Assembly: GCA_034096865.1 (NCBI GenBank)
Contig: JAWQFJ010014493.1
Span: 20,001-52,500 of the forward strand
From: Theodoxus fluviatilis
Lineage: Eukaryota; Mollusca; Gastropoda; Cycloneritida; Neritidae
Reading direction: 5' to 3'
Length of the DNA stretch: 32,500 nt
This document shows positions 19,784-30,303 of this stretch, in pieces. The notes beneath the pieces were generated by a model. The model did not search any database and had not been told where the DNA came from. It saw only the letters and a list, made by a program, of their open reading frames with translations. The position numbers were made by a program, and so were the translations under genes. How positions within the stretch are numbered: position 1 is the stretch's first letter; each line of letters begins with the position of its first letter.

Positions 19784-20514
19784 GCCTGGCTGATTACCTT
19801 CGCCAAAGAGGTTATGTTTTTCATTAAACTTTGTGCCAAGGTAGCCAACGCAGTTACAACTGCCTGAAAGGCTGCAGGCGAGCGGAGGAATTTGTGTGGC
19901 TAGGCAAGGTTCTGTGTTCGAAAGGACGTGACAATGAGGTAGAACATCCAAGTTTTATCACGCAAGTCGCGTCTTTCCTACATCTGCACTCGCAGCCCCT
20001 GTAGGATGCCAGATTCGCCACAGCATCCAACTACCAGCCAAGATGTGATCACAACAGATTTTCCACAGAACTCTGGCTTTGTCAAAGTAATACAAGACAA
20101 ATAAAGTTCAGCATTTGGCCACCATTACCACCACCGACTGCCATTTGTTGACGTAAAGGTTTTGGAAACAAAGTGACATGATGTACAGAACAGCGTTCGA
20201 AAACGTTGGATATCTTTACTGGCTTGCAAGTCTGGTTTCAGAAGTGTGTTTAAGGGAATAGACTTACACTTATGGACAGCATTTTTGCCGTTTATGCACA
20301 GGGGTTTTCCACAAGGGTCTGCTCAAGAACCATGTGATGTCATTTAAAATACCACATAACATCTTCGAGCTATATCTTTGTACGTTTAAAAAATGCATGG
20401 ATATAGTTGACCAGCAGACGGTATATCACATTGATGCAGACGATGTGTGATTTATCAAAGGCAAAATCAGGTAGGATTGTATCGATAGTGGTTGAATAAT
20501 TGGAGATAAAGATG
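19784..20514. other. Intergenic, no gene seen
   Basis: Unique-looking DNA. A CGCCAAAGAGGTTATGTTTT block near 19801 looks like repeat-family sequence but could not be assigned. No exon was seen. Confidence 0.35.
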
Positions 20515-20946
<432 letters not shown>

Positions 20947-20950
20947 CCCA

Positions 20951-21446
20951 GAATGTTTAAGATCGATGGACATTTGGAACCTTACCTTAGTCTATTTAGT
21001 CTGAAACTCTTCCGAAATACATATATCCAGTTTAGACTTGAATGCAGTACTATCCATGTTTACAGGAATATATTTAATTAGAATTGTGACTTTGCATGTC
21101 CATGCTGTGAAAAAGAGGAGGAAGATGAGATACACATTTTGGTACAATGTCCAGTGTATGAAGATCTGAGATTAAAATATTAAGGAAATTAACCAACTCC
21201 CCCAAAAAACGTACATACTTTGTCTGTTTAATGATGTGATCAAGAGCAATATCATAACAGACGTAGCCTTAATGCTGCAAAGCATTTCGGACGAAAAGAA
21301 AATGCACTGTCTGTGGAACATGTGAGTCTTCTTGGAAATGGCCTCTGACCTATCAAACAAACGTTCAATGCCCTTTCACTCGCTCGCGCGCGTGCGTGAA
21401 TTGTTTTATGACAATAAAACTTCTTGTATCTTGTATCTTGTATCTG
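20951..21446 (+). mobile_element. 5'-truncated LINE, C-terminal ORF2 end and 3' tail
   Basis: The frame reads LEPYLSLFSLKLFRNTYIQF (20970-21035), one in-frame TAG at 21079-21081, then CDFACPCC and DEIHILVQCPVYEDLRLKY to a TAA at 21181-21183. The C-x2-C, H-x4-C and YEDLR pattern is typical of the C-terminal zinc-knuckle end of non-LTR retrotransposon ORF2 proteins. A frame-shifted continuation (LFNDVIKSNIITDVALML) follows. The copy ends in ACAATAAAACTTCTTGTAT followed by tandem CTTGTAT units (21423-21444), a typical LINE 3' microsatellite tail. Clade not determined. Confidence 0.8.
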
Positions 21447-21652
21447 CATTACTTACCTTTTCTATATTCACACTTGTTTCTCTTTAAAAGCCTGACTCTT
21501 CACTTTATCTGCAAACTTTTGTTTCCCGACGTGTCCATATGGAATACGTCATCACGCTTGAGGAACTGCAGAGATTCAACATTACAACTTCATTTATTGA
21601 TCATCACATATTTCACTGGTTACACTTGTTGCTTTGATCTCGTGCCGATCAG
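21447..21652. other. Presumed intron upstream of the candidate terminal exon
   Basis: Between the LINE tail and the acceptor at 21651-21652. The final 30 bases are only moderately pyrimidine-rich. No other feature was seen. Confidence 0.3.
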
Positions 21653-21806
21653 GTGCGAGTCCTCTTTGGTGTGCGTGACGACAGAAGGGGCGTTCAACGG
21701 TCGCCCCCCATACTGGACCATGCTGTACGGCAAGTGCGTCAAGCCCAATGACCTTGCCCACTACCTGCATGGGTCCACCACCCCCGCGACCACCACCACC
21801 AAGTAG
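21653..21806 (+). CDS. Candidate terminal coding exon of a Cys-rich protein
   Basis: An acceptor-like GATCAG ends at 21652. The only open frame is phase 2, giving CESSLVCVTTEGAFNGRPPY, then WTMLYGKCVKPNDLAHYLHG and a Thr-rich tail STTPATTTTK with TAG at 21804-21806. Other frames of the same exon contain stops. Three Cys (C-x5-C and GKC), aromatic residues and a mucin-like Thr tail suggest a secreted or extracellular protein, but I do not recognise a family. A strong donor AGAG|GTAAAG follows, with its GT at 21809-21810, only 2 nt after the stop. That suggests the transcript continues to a 3'UTR exon and would escape nonsense-mediated decay. Upstream exons were not found. Confidence 0.45.
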
Positions 21807-21808
21807 AG

Positions 21809-22518
21809 GTAAAGATGGTTGTTTTATAATAGCAACCCTTTTTGCCGTTCAAAGGGCTTCAACTGATTGACGCTTCTTTATTACTGTGATAGTTAGGTTT
21901 GTTGATAAGTCCTTTCGTGACGCCCGACAGCCGACAGTTGTACACGAAGATAGGACACGCCGACTCCTCAGATACCATCACTGCTTTATCGGGAGCATTC
22001 CAAGCCGAAACTGGTTCAAAGCATCTCTATGTTTTATTGCTTACAGTCTACTTTCACTCCACATACAGGTAGCCGGATGGGGTACAGGCGCTGCAAATAC
22101 ACAACAGCAAAATGTGTCCAAAGAAATGGCAATTTGCAACTTATACGTCGATGGTCTCTCTTTAACTTAAGCAACAAGAGAAAGTAAGCGATAAAGATAG
22201 GAACTTAAGCATTTGATTTTTGTTTTCATACACCATGTTCACTTTGCAAATACTTGCACGACAACATGCTCGTGCAGAGACTCCCAATCGAACATTTGCA
22301 TGCACACTCGCTCATACGTGTGCACACACATACGCGCGCACGTACCCACGCATGCGTGCACGCACGCACTCACTCACACACGCACACACACACGCATACA
22401 CACACACAAAGTCACACACAAACAGACACACACAAACACACACACAAACACACACACAAAGACACACACAAACAGAAACACACAAACACACACACAAACA
22501 CACACACAAACACACACT

Positions 22519-22559
<41 letters not shown>

Positions 22560-23379
22560 GCGCGCGCGCAATCATTGTGAATTGTAGTTTGTCTTCGAGG
22601 ATGCTTATTGCGCCCACGGTTGCTCTTCAAGACATGATAATAGCCAAAACTGCGCCTAGGACACCGAAAGGGGGGTGGGTGGTGAATGTGACGTCACTAC
22701 AAAGAACAGACATTTTAAGAGGCATAAGCCGAGTAAGTTCTACTTTGCATATGCAAATAGAATGATATGTGACCGTCCAAGCAAAATGAAGGCTAAAATC
22801 CTAAATTTGAATTTCCCCCTGCTTTGCATAATCTTCTGAATGAAAATTATTTAATCAAAGCGGAAAAATCCCTATGTTTTCAGTTTTAAACTTTTATGAA
22901 GTTTATGATTTAATTCGAGTAAAATTAATCTGAAATGTGTTATTTTCATGTTTGCAATCCTACTTCTATTCATCAGTAAGATGTTTTGAAAAAACATGTC
23001 AAGTTCATATCTTTACAGTATTGTGCAACTAAGTACAGATACCAATACTATATAAAAAGCAAAGAATCCCAAAATGATTATTTCATCATTTGTCTCCCTG
23101 TTGTGGTTGAGTATTTAAAATCGGGTTTTTTATTACATAGCTTTACTTTCACTAAGATGCTCACATAATTTTTGTATCATGCCAGAAGTCGTTGGGAAGA
23201 ATAATTATCATGATCAGTTATATCGATAAAACGTTAAACTTGTGGACTCCATTAAAAATGTATCGGTGTTACCAACGCCTCGTGGCAAGGTAAAAGATTT
23301 CTTGTAAATGTCTGTTCGTTTTACTTTTAATTATGACAAAAGAGCAAACTCGCCAATTTTCTCTCTTTTTCAATTTCAG
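21809..23379 (+). other. Presumed 3'UTR intron with CA-rich DNA
   Basis: Begins GTAAAG and ends TTTTTCAATTTCAG, both good splice signals. If real, it links the stop-containing exon to the poly(A) exon. Its interior is AT-rich from about 22780 on, contains a CA/CG microsatellite, and has a TGACGTCA palindrome near 22690. No other exon was recognised inside. Confidence 0.4.
22312..22570. repeat. CA-rich composite microsatellite ending in (CG)n
   Basis: Mixed CACA, CGCA, ACAAA and AGACA units, ending in CACACG and a GCGCGCGCGC run near 22558-22569. Alternating purine-pyrimidine sequence of this kind is prone to Z-DNA. Protein frames here are artefacts. Confidence 0.95.
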
Positions 23380-23520
23380 GCAAAACCTGTGAGCGCTGGA
23401 CATCGACTTGGCGCGACAGTCGTCTTTTCTCGTTTGGATTTTCCTGTCCAGATTTTCGGTCCAGCGATCTTGCCTTTGGTCTCATGTGTCGCTAAACAAA
23501 TAAACTTTGTCACTCCAGTT
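23380..23520 (+). other. Candidate terminal exon with poly(A) signal
   Basis: A strong acceptor (T-rich tract, TTTCAG ending at 23379) opens an exon that ends shortly after AATAAA at 23499-23504. Read in phase 1 it would encode KTCERWTSTWRDSR and end FGLMCR with TAA at 23493-23495, 3 nt before the signal. KTCE could complete an EGF fold. Alternatively it is a purely untranslated last exon of the gene whose stop lies at 21804. The second reading is favoured because it needs no missing coding exon. Confidence 0.45.
23499..23504 (+). terminator. Poly(A) signal AATAAA
   Basis: A canonical hexamer about 120 nt after a strong splice acceptor, followed by T-rich DNA. Confidence 0.5.
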
Positions 23521-23555
23521 TTATTCCGGTTTTAATCATAAAAGCCCCCCCCCCC

Positions 23556-23576
23556 ATCTCTCTCTCTATCTCTCTC

Positions 23577-23627
<51 letters not shown>
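23556..23627. repeat. CT microsatellite
   Basis: (CT)n with CTAT interruptions, following a poly-C run at 23547-23555. Confidence 0.95.
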
Positions 23628-23628
<1 letters not shown>

Positions 23629-24041
23629 AGAAGTAGGAAACTGTAAGTTGAGGTCCTGCTTTTGCATTTTCAGTTCTGCCATCCTTCCCCAGCACCTTGT
23701 GTGAGAGATCAAACAGGCTGCGGTGTGTACATAATGAAACGCGAACCTCACTGACCAAAGAAAAACTGCATTGCCCATCACTGCCTATGCTAACCATGCA
23801 GTTCAAATAGGTCAATGTTTAGCCATCACAAGCGACTGTATACAGAGCAACACCTGCCCTCTATGGACATCGTACAATGCTAAAATGTGGACTGTCCATT
23901 TGTTTATTAAAATGAAAACATGAAAAACCTATAAGGGAACAAATTATGTGCGTGTCGAGTCTCGACCTGACTTCCCAAGGTGTGCTGAGTCGTAACCTTA
24001 CCTTCTATGACGACTTCATCCTGTAAAACTTTCACAACGAT
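23628..24041. other. Intergenic, no gene seen
   Basis: No recognised exon or RNA gene; the frames here run off the neighbouring CT and CA repeats. Confidence 0.4.
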
Positions 24042-24105
24042 GACACACACACACACGCACGCACACACACGCACGCACACACACGCACGCACGCACGCAC
24101 AGACA
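24042..24105. repeat. CA/CGCA microsatellite
   Basis: CACACACA interspersed with CGCACGCA units, followed by CATA and CATG words. Confidence 0.9.
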
Positions 24106-24157
24106 TACATGCGTGCATGCATACATGTAAATGCATACATATCCAAACATACATACA

Positions 24158-24215
24158 GGGGCTGAACCAATCGCCTCGCACAATTGCCAACAGGTCGAGC
24201 TACTAGGTCAAATCC
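24158..24215 (+). mobile_element. Possible tRNA-like SINE fragment
   Basis: CGCCTCGCACAATTGCCAAC then CTAGGTCAAATCCC resembles the lower half of a tRNA-derived head with a box B near 24204. Box A is weak and no second copy was found in the window. Confidence 0.3.
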
Positions 24216-24307
24216 CAATCTATGCGTTCATCAGCGTAGTCGTTCGCCTGTGGTCAGTGTACTAGTGCAGGGGAGGTAATGGGACTGCTCTACGGGAGCG
24301 CGAAGGT

Positions 24308-24412
24308 ATCATACATACATACATACATACATACATACATACATACAAGCATGCATACATACATACATACATACATACATACATACATACATACATACAT
24401 ACATACAAGCAT
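24308..24412. repeat. (CATA)n array
   Basis: About 25 CATA units with two AAGCATG interruptions. The repeating Met-Tyr-Val-Cys frame on the minus strand is an artefact. Confidence 0.95.
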
Positions 24413-24429
24413 GCACACATGACAGCGTA

Positions 24430-25110
24430 CATCAGCTATTGACCGGTGCGACCGTCCTCGGCTGCAGCCCATGGACAGTGGACTTTCCGAAACGCAGTCG
24501 TCCTTCGGAATCATGGTCATAGAGTTTTCCCAAATAAATTTCACGAGCGAATTGGGGTGGATGATCGATATGATTTTTGCCACCATTCCACATGTCCAAG
24601 CTGCAGACTTTATTTCGAACCACCCCGGCCTATGGCATGTGGCTTCTGTCTGACGGCAACTCATCGTAATTGCCTCCTCTAAAATCCGTCCAAAAATCGA
24701 CGCGATCGCATTCGATCGATATGAGCGGTGGAATAGGAACAGGCTGGGAGAGAGCGGGCCGGGCAGGAGAAATCGCACTGCGCGTGAGATTAAATTTCGC
24801 CTCTAAGCCCATCGACCGTGATGGGTCGCATTCCACGGCGGTCGAGATTGCAAAAATGCCATGCCAGTCTGCACGTTCCTTTGCACTGTTGACGGAAATG
24901 TCTTCATAAAGACGCTGCATGCACGGATGCCGGGCACGTTTGGGGAAGTAGCCGCCTTGACCGTTCTGCCAGGACTGGACTGCAGTCGTTCTGACTCGGC
25001 CCGGAATCCAGGCTCGCGTGAATACTCATTTTTGCGGTTTCGTAAGGTGGGGGTGCGCATTTGGTTCATCGGTTCGAGCGAACAAAACATTCCTGTAGGA
25101 GGCAGGTTAC
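24430..25110. other. CpG-rich single-copy segment
   Basis: Distinct from its surroundings: many CpG dinucleotides, no microsatellite, no copy elsewhere in the window, and open frames on both strands (for example 24870-25115) without a recognisable domain. Could be a regulatory element, an unmethylated island or an unrecognised exon. The sequence alone does not decide. Confidence 0.35.
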
Positions 25111-26145
25111 TTTAGCTTCATCCCCTTTGATGAATCGTCGAATGAGCTGATGTTCCCTCTCACGGCCAAAGCTCGGTTTGGTGTGCATTATTCATCGAGG
25201 TGCAGCCCTTCCCAAACGAAATGCCGTGGACAGTGGAGGCTTGCAGAGGACGGTGGTCCGAAAAGGGACTGCATTTTGCACTCGTCAGGCTAACTCTAGG
25301 AACTTTCTTCTCACTCTCTGACGCCCATTGTGCACCCCAGGCTCTTGCCCTGGGAAAATAATCATTAGTTCTTCCACTCTTTGCTTTACGAGTGGTCGTT
25401 GGAACAATTTCAGATTTGACCTCTCCTTTCTATCATTCACTGGGGCAGCTTCAGTGGTTCAGAATGGCAAGCTAAGTGGACAGTATTGTTGATTTCCTAA
25501 GTGGTTCATGCTGCCTCGACATATTATATGAGATAAATGATTAGATGCTTTATGTACAGATCTTTTTGTTGGTGAATCTGAACCGATTTACAGATTTGAT
25601 CAGAATATTTTATGTACGCTCTCTTCATCACGTGCTTAAGTAACAAATGGAGACAAACTTTCGATTTATTCAACGGCGACTATACTACATAAACCTCGGA
25701 GGGCAACGAATGGATACCTGAGTAGTGCAGACGTTTAAACAATGTAACACAAATGTATCCAATCTGTATGTAGACGTGCATGAGGAACAAGGCTTAAATA
25801 CAAAAAAAAACATTTTTTCGAGAAAACGCTGCATACAGTTATCAGCGCACTTAGTCACGTATATACTTACCTGATATTTACATCACTGTAAACGATCGCA
25901 GATTTCCTCTATGTACATATCTTATCTGGAATGTGCATGAAACAATAAATACTGTGTGGTTGAAGTATTTCATTTTTCGGGCTTTAGCTTTGTTTTCTCA
26001 CGCACAGTCACACATAAGTCATGTTTTCCCAACACCCTCTGGTCCGACACAAAATCCGTATTAACCAAGCAAGTATCAAGTGTAAGTACTGTTTCCCACG
26101 TGTTACAACTCCAACTCAGGAAAGCAACACAATTAACAAATATTC
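25111..26145. other. Intergenic spacer past the minus-strand gene
   Basis: Lies between the CpG-rich segment and the EGF-gene poly(A) site. It becomes AT-rich from about 25480. No exon was recognised. Confidence 0.45.
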
Positions 26146-26151
26146 TTTATT
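26146..26151 (-). terminator. Poly(A) signal AATAAA of the EGF gene
   Basis: On the minus strand AATAAA lies 56 nt after the stop codon and is followed within about 25 nt by a TTGTGTTG word typical of a downstream GT-rich element. Cleavage is expected near 26120-26136, giving a very short 3'UTR. Confidence 0.85.
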
Positions 26152-26207
26152 GAGTGACTTTCAGTGAGCCCGCAGTGCATTCAAGGCACATAATGGACGG
26201 CGAAAGG

Positions 26208-26377
26208 TCAGCCGCAAGGGTCAAGGCCGCAGTCGGTGGCCAGGGACTTCTCGCAGGTGTCGCCCGTGTAATCTTTGGTGCAGTGGCACTTGAAGGCCCC
26301 GACCTGGTCTTCGCAAGTGCCTTCATGCAAGCATGGATTTGAGTCACACTCGTCTATTTCCGTCTCGCACAGCTCAC
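26208..26377 (-). CDS. Terminal coding exon, EGF-repeat protein
   Basis: Acceptor CTCCTTCCTGCAG ends at 26378 and the exon opens in phase 1. It encodes ELCETEIDECDSNPCLHEGT, then CEDQVGAFKCHCTKDYTGDT, CEKSLATDCGLDPCG and TGA (26208-26210). ELC supplies the sixth Cys of the EGF domain begun in the upstream exon. A complete calcium-binding EGF domain follows (EIDEC start, six Cys in C-x5-C-x5-C-x8-C-x-C-x8-C-like spacing). It has the O-glucose site CDSNPC, the O-fucose site CLHEGTC and the Asp-hydroxylation pattern C-x-D-x4-F-x-C-x-C, known from Notch/Crumbs-type proteins. It ends just after two further Cys with no membrane segment, so the product is probably secreted or matrix-associated. Exact orthologue unknown. 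Confidence 0.9.
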
Positions 26378-26429
26378 CTGCAGGAAGGAGCATATACATG
26401 AATTATTTACGGAGTGTAGAGATGACGGA

Positions 26430-26560
26430 TGGGCGAATGAATAACTGAATGAATGTATAGATGGATGGATAGATGAATGAATGAATGAATGAATGAATGA
26501 ATGAATGAATGAATGAATGAATGAATGAATAGATGGGCGAATGGATGGATGGATGGATTA
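26430..26560. repeat. (GAAT)n and (GGAT)n array
   Basis: About 16 GAAT units (26474-26530) flanked by GATG and GGAT units, inside the EGF-gene intron. Confidence 0.95.
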
Positions 26561-26842
26561 CTGAACAAGAATACATTATGAATGGATCTTTGCACAGAAG
26601 AATACATGAATGTATGAATAAATGACCAACGAAGGTAATGTGTGGATGAGTGGAAAAAAAAAGATGAAATAGATGGATCGAGATGGAGAGTTGATGTGGA
26701 CGAAGTAAAGAATGAACGAATTAATGAAATTCATAGCATTTGTGAAGCTTCTTGGAATGTCCAGGTCAACTGAACGGAATTTAAAGTCCATAGTCACAAA
26801 AGACTACATATACTGCTACATGATTGTTCCAAACCAGAACAG

Positions 26843-27547
26843 GGGCGCGTTGCCTAGTCAAGTATACTGCAAGAATCTCGCAGGAAACTCGAGGTGAGAG
26901 AGTTGCCCACGGCGTCTCGTTTACAAGGAGGCACTCGCTGCGAAGAAGGGTGGCCGAGGTGGCTCCGGAGATAGCTCGCCGCATCCAGCTGCAGAGGCCC
27001 GGATGACCCGAAATGGCGAAGACCGTGCCAATTGGGTTGCCGTTCATAGACAGCAGTGCCTTTAATGTGCTATTCATAGTCCGATAATGGAAAAGTGTAC
27101 GTATAGGGATGTATTTGCTGTTCGAGTGTTCATTTATATATTTTGAAGAGTATGTGCATAGGACAAAGACTGTCGACATTTTTTTAAGTTGCATACTTGA
27201 AACACCGTACATGTCCACTCTGTCGCTTGAATTGATCCGGAGTGTATCGAAGCATATTTTCGACAAAATTATCTACAACTGAAACCGGTTTTCTCTCTTT
27301 ACTTTGAAAAAGTTCCTCTGCCATTTGATATGTCACCATGGTATGTACTATCAAGTAGAAAAACCGCTGCGTCAGTTATTTTCTCTATCGGCAACTTCTT
27401 CACCGACTCTGGCGCCAGGACGCAGCCATGTTCTCTCGGAGTTCGGCCTTTGCCAATTGATAACTGGCCGTTTCTTAGACGTCTTTCGATGCTTGCCTCG
27501 CTCTCGCCTTGCCCTCGAGGAGGATACCTAGCGTAGGCAACGCGCCC
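26843..27547 (+). mobile_element. Family A TIR element, copy 3, inside the EGF intron
   Basis: The ends form a perfect 15-bp inverted pair GGGGCGCGTTGCCTA (26842 and, on the other strand, 27548). The interior aligns with copies 1 and 2 through CTGTTCGAGTGTTCATTT, CACCATGGTATG and TTCACCGACTCTGGCGCCAG. The end sequence differs from copies 1 and 2 (GTTGCC instead of GTTTGTTT), so this is a diverged subfamily. Flanks are CAG and CAT. The right end is about 25 bp from the 5' splice site of the EGF-gene intron. Confidence 0.8.
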
Positions 27548-27573
27548 CATGAACGAGCACTGCCAGTACAGAC

Positions 27574-27687
27574 CCGTGTAGCCGCTGGCGCACGCGCACT
27601 GCAGAGTGTTGACAAGGTTGCGACAGCTGGCGCCGTGCATGCACGGGTTGGACCAGCACTCGTTGACGTCATGCTGGCACTGGGACC
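27574..27687 (-). CDS. Internal EGF exon
   Basis: Acceptor CCTTCCTTGCAG ends at 27688. The exon is 114 nt, phase 1-1, and reads SQCQHDVNECWSNPCMHGAS, CRNLVNTLQCACASGYT and a split Gly codon. SQC closes the previous EGF domain and DVNEC opens a calcium-binding one. Joining to the next exon gives GYTG-ELC, the normal C5-to-C6 spacing, whereas reading on into the intron gives an abnormal one. CWSNPC fits the O-glucose consensus and CMHGASC the O-fucose consensus. The Asn-hydroxylation motif is incomplete because Leu replaces Phe/Tyr. A 391-codon frame that continues into the transposon and microsatellite (27299-28474) is not the real gene product. Confidence 0.9.
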
Positions 27688-27729
27688 CTGCAAGGAAGGA
27701 CAACATGCAATGCGTGTACGTACGTGTGC

Positions 27730-27730
<1 letters not shown>

Positions 27731-27777
<47 letters not shown>

Positions 27778-27886
27778 TTGTGTGTGTGTGTATGTGTGCT
27801 TGTGTGTGTATGAATGTAGGCAAATGAGAGTACGAGTGTATATGTGTGTGTGTGTGTGTGTGCGCGCGCGCGCGCGGTCGTGCGTA

Positions 27887-27920
<34 letters not shown>

Positions 27921-27928
27921 TGGCATGC

Positions 27929-27969
<41 letters not shown>

Positions 27970-28034
27970 CATGTATCATAAGTGCATTATAAGACAGAAA
28001 AAGACAGAAAGTGAGTAAGAGAGAGAGGGTGAGT

Positions 28035-28078
<44 letters not shown>

Positions 28079-28102
28079 CAGGCAGGCAGGCAGGCAGGCA
28101 CG

Positions 28103-28141
<39 letters not shown>

Positions 28142-28379
28142 ACAGTCACATACACACACACACACACACGCACACACACATATATACACACACATACACA
28201 CACACACGCACAGACGGATGGACGAAAGGACAAATGGACGAATGGACGGACAGACAGACACACACACAGAGACAGACAGACACACACGCATATACACACA
28301 GACACACAGAAAGACACACACGCGCGCGCGCGCGCACACACACGCACAAAAGGCGAGTGGGCGAGTGAGTGAGCGAGTG
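27731..28379. repeat. GT, GA, GGCA and CA composite microsatellite
   Basis: In order: (GT)n, GT/CG runs with GCGCGCGCGCG (27861-27876), (GT)n, (GA)n at 28039-28076, (GGCA)n at 28077-28140, (CA)n with GACA units, CGCGCGCG at 28320-28335, GAGT and GCGA units. It lies in the intron upstream of the EGF exon at 27574-27687. All long frames here are artefacts. Confidence 0.95.
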
Positions 28380-30096
28380 AACGTGTAAATGAGCGAGAAA
28401 GCGAGGGAGCAAGTTAATGCCTGTGCATATGGGCATGCAAGTGCAAACCTGAGAGTGTGTGGGCGTATATGCACGCATGTCTTAATGATGACGTGATTTT
28501 AATGAATATTTCCATGAATAATGCCTTCTGTTACAATTATATCTGCCAAGTTTCACAGCATACGAACAACACGCTTTCTGTTTTACATACGCTAAGTGCA
28601 ATGGTGTCCTGTATTCCTCCTTTGTGTCTTTTGCACCCATCATCACCTCCACTACTTGTTTATTCTCTAAGACCATCTTCTTCGAGCACTATCTAACAGC
28701 CATCGTCCAAATGTCATTGACGCGAATGGCATCACCCAACTCCTGCATTGCCAGACACAGACTCCGGAGGCGCTCAATTACTGTCTCGCCTTAGAGGAAG
28801 GCTCCTTCCTGTAATGATCAGGCCCAAAATGCTTGCAGTCTTCGCCTCTCCTGTTCTCAAGCCCTCTCCTCTTCCAGCGCCCCTCCATTCCACTGCGAGG
28901 CTACCGCCCACTCCCCACAGCGCCCGAATGTCATTGAGGCAGTTTGACTTTCAGGACCAGCAATCACACGCAAGCACTGCGAAGGAAAAGAAGCCAAGAG
29001 GGGAGGCAATTCACGAATGCTACCGGTCGAAGGCGTCAGACTTCCGGGTGCGAAGGTCAAGGGGAGCGGAATGGAGAAGCATCGAGAATTCCTCTGCCTG
29101 GTTGGTACGTCCAGCCTGCCACCCCCAGTGCCTCATTCCACTGTAACCCCGCTATTTTCGTGAGTCTTTCGCCTTGGCCTCGCACACACCACCCCTCCCC
29201 CTCCCCCAACCCCCCTCCTATTTGCCGGAACTCCCCTCCTGACTCTAGCCCCTCCCTGTCTGAGAGACTTTAATGGGGTCAGACAACTACTACCTCATCA
29301 GACGTTTGCCTCCTTTAGATTATCGAGTAGTCCTCAGCAGGCTTGCCGAGTAGGTTTTCTTTGGAATAATACTGTAGGAGACAGCATGCTAAGATGCACT
29401 TTGTTTTGAGCTGGGTTTTTTACTCCAGAGTATCTGGAAGTAGTTTTTTACGAGATTTTGGACAGTCTTCGGCAAGATGTTCGTGTTTTCTTATATGTTT
29501 CAACGTAAATTTATTTAATTTGTAGATCTCCATAAACTTATTTTCGATATGCATCAGACTTATCAAAATGATGTTAACTGCACTATGACGAGACTTGTTG
29601 AATATTGCAAAGCAAAGGTTTTCCTTTAAAATAAAGGGATAAGTATTTTAATCGTAAATACTGCATAACGTCTGGAAGTAAATCTTCAGTGAATGTTAAA
29701 CTGACATTTACGGAAACTTGTCGTACATTTTAAATTTCCATACCGCAGTTTCATGTTGGCTTCCAACAACCCTTTCATGGTATAGATTCCAGTGGAATTC
29801 TGCTGTTTTATCACTGTAATAGTAAAATAAAACGTCCTCTCACCCCTGTCTCTCTCCTTGAGATTGGCACAGCGGAGGGACAATACGTCATCAACACCAC
29901 ACACAGCCGTAACACCTCCATGGCCAAATAAGGAAAATAATTAATCGCTGTAAAACTGTTATTGTAATTAGAGCTTCTGGCTTCCAAAAACACAAGTAGT
30001 TGGAAACATTCTATGCTAATAATGTTGTCTATCTGTTTGCGTATCTGCCCTTCTGCCTGTCTATCGATCCCTCTGTCTTTCTGTGGTAGTGGATGT

Positions 30097-30097
<1 letters not shown>
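28380..30097. other. Presumed intronic or intergenic, no gene seen
   Basis: A GC-rich stretch (28740-29270) contains frames on both strands (for example 28748-29146) with no recognisable domain. From 29270 it is AT-rich and featureless. Confidence 0.4.

Positions 30098-30166
<69 letters not shown>
30098..30166. repeat. (GT)n microsatellite
   Basis: About 34 uninterrupted GT units. Confidence 0.98.
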
Positions 30167-30170
<4 letters not shown>

Positions 30171-30243
30171 GTATAGATACACTCGTATGCACGAGTAACA
30201 CTCCTATGAGCATTCGCACACTTGCTAACAAGATACACACGAC

Positions 30244-30303
30244 CATTTGCATGCTGATATCCACACACGCACTGCAACTTTGGTTGCTCCACCACACAAT
30301 GCC
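30244..30303 (-). CDS. Possible upstream EGF-like exon
   Basis: On the minus strand a long pyrimidine tract (about 30400-30350) free of AG leads to ACGCAG ending at 30304. A 60-nt phase 1-1 block follows, encoding HCVVEQPKLQCVCGYQHAN. C-x8-C-x-C-GY matches the second half of an EGF domain, and splicing to the exon at 27687 would give GYQHANG-SQC, which completes it. Against it: the exon is short, starts just before the third Cys (unusual for EGF exons), and has a weak donor (G|GTCGTG). It may be a chance match. Confidence 0.35.

Larger units (their letters stand above)
26378..27573 (-). other. Intron of the EGF gene
   Basis: Starts on the minus strand with GTCTGT (27573) and ends CCTGCAG. 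The donor is weak at positions +3 to +5 but is fixed by phase and by the EGF cysteine pattern. The intron holds the family A element and a GAAT microsatellite. Confidence 0.8.

Noticed and set aside
25858..25880. Perfect donor-like CAG|GTAAGT on the minus strand
   Set aside because: It lies past the poly(A) signal of the minus-strand gene and no open exon precedes it. A chance match is likely.
27299..28474. A 391-codon minus-strand open frame containing an EGF motif
   Set aside because: It runs from the family A element through one true EGF exon into GT/CA/GA microsatellites. Splice sites at 27687 and 27574 and the EGF cysteine spacing show that only 114 nt of it is exon.
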